From positions 62,001 to 126,000 of the forward strand of contig CANFLV010000012.1 of assembly GCA_947448025.1 (NCBI GenBank): DNA of 64,000 bases, written 5' to 3'. Under the pieces are notes generated by a model. It worked only from the letters and a program-made list of their open reading frames with translations, did no database searches and was not told the origin of the DNA. This stretch comes from Oxalobacteraceae bacterium (lineage in GTDB: Bacteria > Pseudomonadota > Gammaproteobacteria > Burkholderiales > Burkholderiaceae_D). The first letter of the stretch is position 1, and the number at the start of each line of letters is the position of its first letter. Both the position numbers and the translations under genes were made by a program. Below are positions 39,909-48,670 of this stretch, one piece after another.

Positions 39909-40249
39909 GCAACCAGAGTGGCGAATACCCGTGACAGTCCATCGTGGCATCGCCAGCGACCCAGCCGGATGGAGGTTTGACTTAGTCGCGCTTCTACGCC
40001 GGCCCGGTACCTTAGTTTCGATCTGACTGGCAAGAGCTTGTCGCAATCCCGTTACGTTTTTTTTAGCCTATCAAAGATGGTCGGATTTTCAATGGCCATC
40101 AGCGGGGAGCGGCGTTAAAGTGGACAGGTTATTCACTGGGGAAGTCGCGCCGAAGTGCGGACTTTAGATCATGTTTTTTACGTTGGCAATGTGAAGATGA
40201 CGGTGTGCTTCCCGGTCATTTTATTGCCAGCGGCGCTGACCCAAATACC
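39909..40249. other. Intergenic region between pntB and the GGDEF-EAL gene
   Basis: 341 bases. A T8 run occurs at about 40056-40064 without a clear stem before it. No gene, known riboswitch fold or repeat was recognised. Confidence 0.6.
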
Positions 40250-42016
40250 ATGTCGCCTTCGTCTGATTCGCTGCTGATACGCGCACTACATCGCCTTGGC
40301 GAAGCATGTGCTGCACGGGCCTATCTGCCAGCGGGGTTTGTCATCATCGCCTGCGTCACGGTCTATGCGATCAGCGGCGCCATGCGCGATGTGGCACTCG
40401 CCTTGATGTTGATGGTGCTGGCCGTCTGCGCCACCGTGATGACGCCGAAGCACGCAAACAGCTTGAGCGGCTTTGCGCTCGTGTTGCTCTGTCTGGTTAG
40501 TTTTGGTATGCACCGCAGGGATCCTCAACTCTTTCAGTCGGAGCAGGAATGGCTGCATATCGGGATTGCGACCGGCATCCTCCTCTTGCTCAGCGGCGTG
40601 ACCGGTCACTTCAAGCACCTCCTGGCGCGAATGGCCGCACAAAGGAACGAACTCGCTGAAACTGTCACACGGTTCCAGGAACTGGCTACGCATGATGAAC
40701 TAACCGGCTTACCGAATCGCACCCACATGCGCGAGCTGCTAGGGCGTGAAGCCCAGCGGCATAAGCGAGAGGGGCAAATCCTGTGTCTGGCCATGCTGGA
40801 TATTGATCTGTTCAAGCGCGTCAATGATTCTTATGGTCATCCGGTGGGTGACAGGGTGTTGTACAAATTTGCGCAGCACGCAAGGGCTGCCTTGCGTACC
40901 ACCGATGTCTTGTCGCGCTGGGGCGGTGAAGAGTTTTGCCTGCTCATGCCTAACACCAGTTTGCAAGCCGGCATGCGTGTGCTCGAACGTATGCGTGGTC
41001 AGATTGCCGCCCTCGATCTTTCGCGCATTGATCGTGACTTGCACATTACCTTTTCTGCGGGTCTGGCGGCACTCTCGCACGGCGAATCGATGACGGAAGC
41101 GATCGAGCGAGCCGACAAGGCCCTGTATCAGGCCAAGGCGGCCGGGCGCAATACGGTACGCTACTTTGACGCCGACATGGAAGCCGCCGTCACGGCACGC
41201 ATCCTGCTCGAAAGCGAACTCAATGAAGCCTTGCGCGAACAGCAGTTCCGCGTCCATTATCAGCCGCAAGTCGATGTCACAGGCCAGATGACTGGCGCCG
41301 AAGCGCTCGTACGTTGGGCGCATCCGACGCGTGGCATGATTCATCCGTCGGAATTCATTCCCGTTACCGAAGAAACCGGCATGATCGTGCCACTCGGCTA
41401 CTGGGTGCTGGAGGCTGCATGCAAGCAATTGGCGCGCTGGGCGACCCGGCCCGAGACAGCGCACTTGAACATTTCAGTCAATGTCAGCGCACGCCAGTTC
41501 CGTCATCTCGATTTCCTGCGCCGCGTATTGGGCATGATCGATACGCATGTGATCAACCCGCGGCGCCTGCGCCTCGAACTCACGGAAAGCATGCTGATCG
41601 AAAATATCGAAGATACGATCGCAAAAATGAGCGTATTGAAAAGCCGTGGCGTCAGTTTTTCGCTCGATGATTTTGGCACTGGCTATTCTTCGCTGGCCTA
41701 TCTCAAGCGCCTGCCGATTGATGAATTAAAAATCGACCAATCCTTTGTACGCGAAGTGCTCACTGATGCGAATGACGCCGTGATCGCCTGCAGTATCGTG
41801 GCGCTGGCGCGCAGTCTTGGGCTGGCCGTCATTGCAGAAGGCGTCGAATCAGAAGGCCAACGTAATTTCCTCATGCAGAACGGCTGCCAGCATTTTCAGG
41901 GCTTCCTGTTCAGCGAGGCGATGGCGGCGGAACAATGCGAAAGCTTCCTCGGGCGGCAAGGTTTGCATGCCGTGGTAACGCCCACAATGGCGCAAGTTCG
42001 CACTGCCAGTTTTTAA
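40250..42016 (+). CDS. Membrane GGDEF-EAL cyclic-di-GMP protein
   Basis: 588 aa from ATG 40250; a GTG at 40205 would add 15 residues. Four N-terminal hydrophobic segments make a short membrane sensor, then a coiled stretch, a GGDEF domain and an EAL domain. The cyclase motif is GGEEF (225-229), with an RxxD inhibition site (RTTD, 216-219) five residues ahead. The EAL motif is intact (EALVRW, 350-355), with LELTES, DDFGTGYSSL, IDELKIDQSFV and AEGVES also present. Both activities therefore look possible; which dominates is unknown. It stands alone; pilT-pilU in the same window may be among the processes it affects (inference). Confidence 0.94.
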   Translation: MSPSSDSLLIRALHRLGEACAARAYLPAGFVIIACVTVYAISGAMRDVALALMLMVLAVCATVMTPKHANSLSGFALVLLCLVSFGMHRRDPQLFQSEQEWLHIGIATGILLLLSGVTGHFKHLLARMAAQRNELAETVTRFQELATHDELTGLPNRTHMRELLGREAQRHKREGQILCLAMLDIDLFKRVNDSYGHPVGDRVLYKFAQHARAALRTTDVLSRWGGEEFCLLMPNTSLQAGMRVLERMRGQIAALDLSRIDRDLHITFSAGLAALSHGESMTEAIERADKALYQAKAAGRNTVRYFDADMEAAVTARILLESELNEALREQQFRVHYQPQVDVTGQMTGAEALVRWAHPTRGMIHPSEFIPVTEETGMIVPLGYWVLEAACKQLARWATRPETAHLNISVNVSARQFRHLDFLRRVLGMIDTHVINPRRLRLELTESMLIENIEDTIAKMSVLKSRGVSFSLDDFGTGYSSLAYLKRLPIDELKIDQSFVREVLTDANDAVIACSIVALARSLGLAVIAEGVESEGQRNFLMQNGCQHFQGFLFSEAMAAEQCESFLGRQGLHAVVTPTMAQVRTASF

Positions 42017-42020
42017 AAAC

Positions 42021-43160
42021 TCAGGCGCGCCAGCCGAACATCATCTGTTCTGCCAGCGCGCGTTTGGCTGGCTTGAACAGGTCGACCATGCTGAGGGATG
42101 CACCCAGCAAAGTTTGCGACAGTGCGCCATCACCGGCGCTGGCAAACACGCGCGCCATGCTGTCAGTCAGGCGGATGGTCATGCCGCGGTCCGCACGGCG
42201 CGTGGCGACGAATTGCGCCAGCGTGGCCGGCGACATGTCACGCGCAAGCAGCGAGGCCAATACCAGCGCATCGCGCAAGCCCAGATTCAATCCTTGTCCT
42301 GCCACCGGATGCAGCGTTTGCGCCGCATTGCCGATGGCGACCGTGCGCGCCGTGAACTTCGCTTCGGCGTTCAGGCCCAGCACGTAGGTATTGCGTTTGC
42401 TGACGCTGGTAAAGTGGCCGAGGCGCGCCCCAAAAACACGACCGAGCTCAAGCAGGAATTCAGCATCGGGCAGTGCGATTAATTTTTCTATCGTCGCTGC
42501 GCGCGCACACCACACCAGCGCGTAAGCTTCGTCCTGCGGCAAAAGCGCCAATGGACCTTCTTCGGTAAATCGTTCATAGGCGCGCGCACTCACAGCGGCG
42601 CTGACCTGCACATTTGCCACCAGCGCAGTCTGGGCGTAATCGTGGCGGCGCGCTTTCGTGTCCTGCTCGCTGAAGACGCCGCCTTCAGCCTGTACCATCA
42701 GCGCAGCAGTGATGGTTCCGCCATCATCGAGCTGAATGCTGACGCCATCAGCACCTTCGCTACTGCCGGTAATCGTTGCCGGACGCAGGATGTGAATTCC
42801 CAATGGGCTAGCAGCCGTATGCAAGCCGTTCGCGAGCGCGCCATAACGCGTCACATAGCCCAGCGCCGGCAGTGCGTAAGCGTCGGCCTTGATGAGCGTA
42901 CGGCCGAAATGGGCGCGGCGTGAGACATGGATTTCCTTGATGGTCGTGGCGCCGATCGGCCAGGCGCCCAGCGTTTGCAAAATCTGCGCGCTGCCATGCG
43001 AAATGGCGATCGAGCGCGGATCGCGGATAGCCACGTCCAGCGCGCGTGCATCGATGAGCGCGATGCGCGTAGGCGCTACGCCGCGTTTGACCAGCAGCGC
43101 AGCCAGGGCAATGCCGACCGGGCCGGCGCCGCAGATCGCGATCGCAAAGTCATGGTGCAT
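42021..43160 (-). CDS. ubiH: UbiH-type FAD-dependent ubiquinone biosynthesis hydroxylase
   Basis: 379 aa from ATG 43160 (MHHDFAIAICGAGPVG). A class A flavoprotein monooxygenase that hydroxylates the ubiquinone ring. The FAD Rossmann motif GAGPVG is at 11-16, and the second FAD motif GNAAQTLHPVAGQGLNLG matches the Asn-for-Asp form found in E. coli UbiH. It could also be a UbiF/UbiI relative; the Asn form favours UbiH. It lies 10 bases after pepP, the same pepP-ubiH order as in E. coli. Confidence 0.9.
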   Translation of the reverse strand: MHHDFAIAICGAGPVGIALAALLVKRGVAPTRIALIDARALDVAIRDPRSIAISHGSAQILQTLGAWPIGATTIKEIHVSRRAHFGRTLIKADAYALPALGYVTRYGALANGLHTAASPLGIHILRPATITGSSEGADGVSIQLDDGGTITAALMVQAEGGVFSEQDTKARRHDYAQTALVANVQVSAAVSARAYERFTEEGPLALLPQDEAYALVWCARAATIEKLIALPDAEFLLELGRVFGARLGHFTSVSKRNTYVLGLNAEAKFTARTVAIGNAAQTLHPVAGQGLNLGLRDALVLASLLARDMSPATLAQFVATRRADRGMTIRLTDSMARVFASAGDGALSQTLLGASLSMVDLFKPAKRALAEQMMFGWRA

Positions 43161-43170
43161 GGTTGGCAAA

Positions 43171-44505
43171 TCAGCTGCCTTGCGCCATCGTCGCTTCAAT
43201 CTCGGCGACGGTCTTGGGCGCGGCGGCGCTGAGCACATGGCGACCTTCGGGCGTGACCAGCACATCGTCTTCGATGCGGATGCCGATGTGCCAGTATTGT
43301 TCCGGCACGCCGGCGGCAGGGCGCACATACAGGCCCGGTTCGACCGTGAGCACCATGCCCGGCTGCAGGATGCGCGATGGCCGCGCACTGCCAGTCACGC
43401 CTGCCGGCGATTCGAGATAATCACCGACGTCATGCACATCCATGCCCAGCCAGTGACCGGTGCGGTGCATGTAGAACTGGCGATACGCGCCGCTCTTGAT
43501 CACTTCTTCCAGCGTGCCTGTCAGTAGACCGGTATCGAGCATGCCCTGCACGAGAACTTTGAGCGCCGCATCATGGCTGTCATTGAAACAGGCGCCCGGC
43601 TTGATTGCAGCGATCGCGGCGGCTTGTGCGGCGAGGACGATTTCATACAGTTCCTTTTGCGCTGCGCTGAAGCGACCATTCGCCGGATAGGTGCGCGTGA
43701 TGTCGGAGGCGTAGCTATCAAATTCGCAGCCGGCATCGATCAGCACCAGGTCACCGTCCGCAAGGATGGCATTGCCGGCGCGGTAATGCAGCACGCAGGC
43801 ATTCGCACCAGTGGCGACGATGGAGGTATAAGCCGGACCTTCGGCACCATGGACGCGGAATTCATGCAGCAATTCAGCTTCGATTTGGTATTCGTGGCGT
43901 CCGGGACGCGACAGGCGCATCGCGCGCGCATGGGCGCCGGCGGCAATATCGGCGGCGCGCTGCATGCTGGCGATTTCAGTGGCGTCCTTGAACAGGCGCA
44001 TCTCGTTGAGCAGCGGGCGCAATTCGTGGATCGTCGACGGCGCGTTGACGCCGGCGCGTGCCTGCTGACGTACTGCCGCCAAGGCCGCTTGAATCTGCGC
44101 ATCGAATTTTGCATCGTGGCCGAGCGAGTAGAACAGGGTGGGCATCTCGGCCATCAGTTTCGGCAGTTCGACTGCCAGCGCGTCGATTGCGTAGGCACCA
44201 TCAAAACCGAATTGCGCCTGCGCCGCAGCGGGGCCGAAGCGGAAGCCATCCCAGATTTCGCGCTCAACGTTTTTTTCTCGGCAAAACAGGATGCTTTTGG
44301 ACTGCGCGCCGGCGGCAATCAAGACGACGACTGCTTCCGGTTCCGCAAAGCCGGACAAGTAATAAAAATAACTGTCATGCCGATACGGATAATCAGCGTC
44401 GCTGTTACGCATGACTTCATGCGCAGTCGGAATGACGGCGATGCCGCCGCCAGCAGCTTGCATTTGCGCCAGCAGACGGGCGCGGCGTTCTTGAAAAGCG
44501 TTCAT
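43171..44505 (-). CDS. pepP: Xaa-Pro aminopeptidase P
   Basis: 444 aa. Metallopeptidase that removes N-terminal residues next to proline. The N-terminal aminopeptidase-P domain is followed by a pita-bread fold with the dimanganese ligands: Asp in LVLIDAGCEFD and SDITRTYP, His in HRTGHWLGMDVHD, Glu in LTVEPGLYV and IRIEDDVLV. Start ATG 44505 overlaps the murU stop by 4 bases. Confidence 0.96.
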   Translation of the reverse strand: MNAFQERRARLLAQMQAAGGGIAVIPTAHEVMRNSDADYPYRHDSYFYYLSGFAEPEAVVVLIAAGAQSKSILFCREKNVEREIWDGFRFGPAAAQAQFGFDGAYAIDALAVELPKLMAEMPTLFYSLGHDAKFDAQIQAALAAVRQQARAGVNAPSTIHELRPLLNEMRLFKDATEIASMQRAADIAAGAHARAMRLSRPGRHEYQIEAELLHEFRVHGAEGPAYTSIVATGANACVLHYRAGNAILADGDLVLIDAGCEFDSYASDITRTYPANGRFSAAQKELYEIVLAAQAAAIAAIKPGACFNDSHDAALKVLVQGMLDTGLLTGTLEEVIKSGAYRQFYMHRTGHWLGMDVHDVGDYLESPAGVTGSARPSRILQPGMVLTVEPGLYVRPAAGVPEQYWHIGIRIEDDVLVTPEGRHVLSAAAPKTVAEIEATMAQGS

Positions 44506-45233
44506 GAGTTTTGTCCCGGCACGGCAGGTGGAGTAAATGGCGCATTCAATGCAGCGAGGTCGTCGACAGTGCCGACATTGGCCCAGTCGCCGCGATACAG
44601 GTCGCCGCCGACCTGGCCGCGATCGGCATAGGCGCGTAAAAGCGGGCCGAGTTTGGCTGACTCGCCCGGCTTGATCGCATCAAACATTTCCGGCCTGAAT
44701 ACGCCGATGCCGCTGAAGTTGTATTTGGGCTCGCCTTCGTTGGCGATGGCGAAGCTGTTGAGCGCAAAGTCGCCCAGCGGATGATACGGCGGATTTTTCA
44801 CGAGGAAGATCCAGGCGATATCGCGCTGATCGACGGGATAGGGATTGCCCCAGACATCATTCGCTTCGAGCACATTGAACAATTTGTCGAAGGCGAAATG
44901 CGGGCAATAAATGTCGGCCGCGATCGCCACAAACGGTTCATCCCCGAGCAGATGACGCGCCTGTGCCACGCCGCCGGCAGTCTCCAGCGCAGTGACTTCC
45001 GGTGAGTAGCTGATCTGCGCACCGAACTGGCTGCCATCGCCCAAGGTCGACACGATCATGTCTCCCAAATGCGCGTGATTGATGATGATGTCGGTAATCC
45101 CGGCGCGCACCAGGTTCAGGATGTGCCAGACGATGAGCGGGCGGCCGCGAACTTTCAGCAGCGGCTTGGGGCAGGTATCGGTGAGCGGACGCATCCGTTC
45201 ACCGCGTCCTGCAGCAAAAATCATGGCTTTCAT
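44502..45233 (-). CDS. murU: N-acetylmuramate-1-phosphate uridylyltransferase
   Basis: 243 aa from ATG 45233. The nucleotidyltransferase signature is at the N-terminus (MKAMIFAAGRGERMRPLTD, then PKPLLKVRGRPLI). In Pseudomonas MurU makes UDP-MurNAc from MurNAc-1-P in the peptidoglycan recycling route that bypasses MurA and so lowers fosfomycin sensitivity. The amgK gene directly upstream supports this over a generic sugar nucleotidyltransferase. Confidence 0.88.
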   Translation of the reverse strand: MKAMIFAAGRGERMRPLTDTCPKPLLKVRGRPLIVWHILNLVRAGITDIIINHAHLGDMIVSTLGDGSQFGAQISYSPEVTALETAGGVAQARHLLGDEPFVAIAADIYCPHFAFDKLFNVLEANDVWGNPYPVDQRDIAWIFLVKNPPYHPLGDFALNSFAIANEGEPKYNFSGIGVFRPEMFDAIKPGESAKLGPLLRAYADRGQVGGDLYRGDWANVGTVDDLAALNAPFTPPAVPGQNS

Positions 45234-45255
45234 GTGTGCTTCCTGAACATGCCGG

Positions 45256-46281
45256 TCAAAAGGTGTAGCCGACTTGCGGCTGTTTGTCTTCCAGCTCGTC
45301 GAGCAAGCGCACCAGCGGTGCCAGCGGCTTGTAACGCATCGCCGCCTTGCGCACGTATTCGAGTACGACCGGCATGTCATTCAGATACGTATCCTTGCCG
45401 TCGCGATGGTAGAGACGTGCAAAGATGCCAAGGATTTTCAGATGGCGCTGCAGGCCCATGTATTCGAAATCCTGGTAAAAGCTGTCGATGTCGGGACTGA
45501 CCGGCAGCCCGGCGCGCTTGGCGCGTTCCCAGTAGCGGATCGCCCAGTCGAGCACGATTTCTTCATCCCACTGGATATAGGCGTCGCGCAGCAGCGAGAC
45601 GATGTCGTAAGTGATCGGGCCATACACCGCATCCTGGAAATCAAGGATGCCGGGATTGCCGCTGGAGAGCACCATCAGATTGCGCGAATGGTAATCGCGA
45701 TGCACGGTGACTGGCGGCTGCGCCACGGCAGCCGCCAGTAGCGTGTCGAATACTTTGCTCAGTGTGGCGTTTTGTTTTTCAGTCAGTGTTTGGCCGAGGT
45801 GCTTGCCGATATACCATTCCGGGAACAGCATCAATTCGCGCAGCAGCAGGGCGCGGTCATATTCCGGCAGCACATCGGGCTGGCTCTGTACCTGGATCAG
45901 GATCAGTGCATCGATCGCATCAAGATACAGTTTGTTGGCCGTGTCATTATTAAGCTGATGCAAATACGTCGTCGGGCCGAGATCGCTGAGCAGCAGGAAG
46001 CCGCGCGTCAAGTCTTGTGCGTAGACCTGCGGTACCGTCACGCCAGTCTGGCGGAAAATAGCGGCAGTCTTGACGAAGCGTTCGACGTTTTCCTGTGGCG
46101 GCGGCGCATCCATGACGATATACGTGTGGCCATCCGTCGCATCGACCCTGAAATAGCGGCGGAAACTGGCGTCGGCCGAGGCCGCGCGAAGGGTGGCAGG
46201 CAAGACGACAGGCTCGGTAATTGTGCTCAGCCAGACAGATATTTCAGCAAAACGGGGATCAGCGGGAGTACTTAAGGGCAT
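45256..46281 (-). CDS. amgK: Anomeric MurNAc/GlcNAc kinase
   Basis: 341 aa from ATG 46281 (MPLSTPADPRFAE); ATG 46296 is an alternative. An aminoglycoside-phosphotransferase-fold kinase that phosphorylates the anomeric carbon of MurNAc in wall recycling. The catalytic loop is VHRDYHSRNLMVL and the Mg-binding segment ILDFQDAVYGPITYD. It lies 22 bases ahead of murU and diverges from lptD, the same cluster known in Pseudomonas and many betaproteobacteria. Confidence 0.9.
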   Translation of the reverse strand: MPLSTPADPRFAEISVWLSTITEPVVLPATLRAASADASFRRYFRVDATDGHTYIVMDAPPPQENVERFVKTAAIFRQTGVTVPQVYAQDLTRGFLLLSDLGPTTYLHQLNNDTANKLYLDAIDALILIQVQSQPDVLPEYDRALLLRELMLFPEWYIGKHLGQTLTEKQNATLSKVFDTLLAAAVAQPPVTVHRDYHSRNLMVLSSGNPGILDFQDAVYGPITYDIVSLLRDAYIQWDEEIVLDWAIRYWERAKRAGLPVSPDIDSFYQDFEYMGLQRHLKILGIFARLYHRDGKDTYLNDMPVVLEYVRKAAMRYKPLAPLVRLLDELEDKQPQVGYTF

Positions 46282-46457
46282 GGACGACCTGGACATTCGG
46301 TTTGATGGAGGGGAGTTCCCATATAATAATGGATTAAACTTAAAAAATCGCCTGCCATGGTGTTTGCCGCGCATTCCCTGACTGAGCCCGGCACTTCTTG
46401 CTATCCAGACGATTCCTCCGGCACCATTGCGGTGACAGCGTTCAATTTGCGTACTTC

Positions 46458-48635
46458 ATGACCTGGTTTCCCGCCTTTCCTGTGTTTCCTTTCCGCCAGC
46501 GCGTGCTCTGTACTGCGTTGGCGGCGGCATTTGCGCCGGCGTTTGTGCAGGCGCAGACGCCACCCGCCGTTGCGGTTGAAAACCTGCCCGTCGAAGTCAG
46601 CGCAGAAGTCATGACCGGTCGGCCTGACCGTGAAGTCACGCTCTCGCACAATGTCGAGATTACGCGCGGCTCGACCATCATCACGTCGGATAACGCGACC
46701 TACGATGTCGTCGAAGACCGCGTCACGGCGAATGGCCACATACTGCTGCGCCGACTCGGTGACATGTACACCGGCGACACGCTCAAGCTGCAGCTCGAAG
46801 CCGGGCGCGGCTTTGTCATCAGCCCGACTTACCGTCTGTCGCGCAATAATGCCCAAGGTAAGGCCGAGCGCATCGATTTTGAAGCGGAAGACCGTGCCGT
46901 CGTCACCGATGGCACTTACAGTACCTGCGAAGGCGCCGATCCGGACTGGTATCTGAAGTCCAGTACGCTGCGCCTCGATACTGGACGCGATGTCGGCAAT
47001 GCCGGCCAGACCGTTGTGTACTTCAAGGGCGTCCCCATTCTCGGCACGCCGGCGATGTCGTTTCCGCTGTCGGATGCACGCAAGTCGGGCGTACTGCCGC
47101 CGACGATCGGCACGACCAACAAGGGCGGCCTTGAAATCACCGTACCGTATTATTTCAACATCGCCCCGAACCGCGATCTGACGCTGTATCCGAACCTGAT
47201 CGCGCGCCGCGGCCTGCAGCTCGGCGCCGATGCGCGTTACCTGAGTGAGACCGCCAGCGGTGAAACCCGCATCGAAGTCCTGCCCAATGACAGCCAGACC
47301 AAAACTTCACGCTATGCGCTGACCTCGACGCATAACCAGAACTTTGCGCCGCGCTGGTCCTATGGCTGGAATCTCAATGCCGCGTCAGACGATGATTACC
47401 CGAGTGACTTTGCGCGAACCATCACGACCAGTTCGCAGCGACTGCTGTTGCGCGACCTGAATCTGAACTATGGCGGCGATCTGTGGCGCATGAATACGCG
47501 CACCTCGAATTACCAGGTGCTGCAGGATCCGGCGGCACCGATCGCGCGGCCTTACGACCGTCTGCCGCAAGTCACGCTGCAGGCCGGACGCCAGGATGTG
47601 CTGGGTTTTGACTGGAATGTGAATACGGAGCTCACGCGCTTCTGGCATCCTGACCTGGAGCGCGGCGACCGTTTCGTGATGACGCCGGAATTGTCCTACC
47701 CTATCCTCCATCCCGGCTATTTCGTGGTGCCGAAATTCGCCATGGACGTCAGCCGTTACGCGCTCGAAAATCGTGCCGGCGGCATACCGGCGAATCTGTC
47801 GCGCGCGGTGCCGACGGTCTCGCTCGATAGCGGCCTGGTGTTTGAACGCGAGACGAAATTCTTTGATGAGGCTGGCACGCAAACGTTGGAGCCGCGCCTG
47901 TTTTATGTGCGTACGCCTTTCCGCGACCAGAGCCAGTTCCCCAATTTCGATACCGCCGAAGCCGATCTGAGTTTCAGCCAGCTGTTCAGTGAAAACCGCT
48001 TTATTGGTCATGACCGCGTGAGCGACGCGAACCAGCTGACGGCGGCGCTGGTGACGCGCTTTATCGAAGCCAGCGGCGCCGAGCGCGTGCGCCTGGCGCT
48101 GGGCCAGCGCTTTTACTTTTCCGAGCAGCGTGTCACCCTTGGCGCACCGCGCGATGACAGCCGCTCCGACCTTTTAGTCTCTGGACAAGGGCGACTCACC
48201 CAGACTTTTACTGCAGAAGGCAATATCCAGTACAGCGCCAGCCAGCGCGCGCTCAGTCGCAGTAATTTCGGCGTACATTGGCAGCCCGCGCCAAAGAAAA
48301 TACTTAATTTGCAATACCGCCGTGATTTGCTCAATAATCTCGAGCAGGTTGATACCTCGACCCAGTGGCCGATTGCCGATCGCTGGTATGGTGTGGCTCG
48401 CGTGAATTATTCGCTGCCGGATAATAAAGTCGTGGAAGGCTTGCTCGGCGCCGAATACAAGGCCGACTGCTGGGTCTTCCGCATGGTCGGCCAGCGCACG
48501 CCGACGGCGACCGGCAAGGCCACGTCCTCGCTGTTTTTCCAGCTGGAGTTAAATGGTTTGACGCGCCTGGGGTCAAATCCGCTCGATGCGCTGCGCAATA
48601 GCATCCCCGGTTATCAATTGATTAACCGTCTCTGA
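46458..48635 (+). CDS. lptD: LPS-assembly outer-membrane protein LptD
   Basis: 725 aa from ATG 46458. The signal peptide ends near AFVQAQTPP. The N-terminal OstA/jellyroll domain (EVTLSHNVEITRGSTIITSD, NATYDVVEDRVTANGHILL) receives LPS from LptA; a 26-strand barrel follows, including the family's AMSFPLSDARKSGVLPPTIG. The terminal residues GYQLINRL end without the usual aromatic. Cysteines are few (CEGADPDW and near DCWVFRMVGQRT), compatible with one N-C disulfide. First gene of lptD-surA-pdxA-rsmA. Confidence 0.95.
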   Translation: MTWFPAFPVFPFRQRVLCTALAAAFAPAFVQAQTPPAVAVENLPVEVSAEVMTGRPDREVTLSHNVEITRGSTIITSDNATYDVVEDRVTANGHILLRRLGDMYTGDTLKLQLEAGRGFVISPTYRLSRNNAQGKAERIDFEAEDRAVVTDGTYSTCEGADPDWYLKSSTLRLDTGRDVGNAGQTVVYFKGVPILGTPAMSFPLSDARKSGVLPPTIGTTNKGGLEITVPYYFNIAPNRDLTLYPNLIARRGLQLGADARYLSETASGETRIEVLPNDSQTKTSRYALTSTHNQNFAPRWSYGWNLNAASDDDYPSDFARTITTSSQRLLLRDLNLNYGGDLWRMNTRTSNYQVLQDPAAPIARPYDRLPQVTLQAGRQDVLGFDWNVNTELTRFWHPDLERGDRFVMTPELSYPILHPGYFVVPKFAMDVSRYALENRAGGIPANLSRAVPTVSLDSGLVFERETKFFDEAGTQTLEPRLFYVRTPFRDQSQFPNFDTAEADLSFSQLFSENRFIGHDRVSDANQLTAALVTRFIEASGAERVRLALGQRFYFSEQRVTLGAPRDDSRSDLLVSGQGRLTQTFTAEGNIQYSASQRALSRSNFGVHWQPAPKKILNLQYRRDLLNNLEQVDTSTQWPIADRWYGVARVNYSLPDNKVVEGLLGAEYKADCWVFRMVGQRTPTATGKATSSLFFQLELNGLTRLGSNPLDALRNSIPGYQLINRL

Positions 48636-48670
48636 ACTTTTGAAATCGACATTCCGCGTTACGCTAACCT

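Noticed and set aside
39909-40249. Possible riboswitch before the GGDEF-EAL gene
   Set aside because: I looked for c-di-GMP-I type conserved cores and found none; the T8 run has no stem before it.
46282-46457. Possible sigma-E promoter for lptD, as in E. coli
   Set aside because: The only GGAACT lies on the strand facing amgK and has no matching -10; not supported for lptD.
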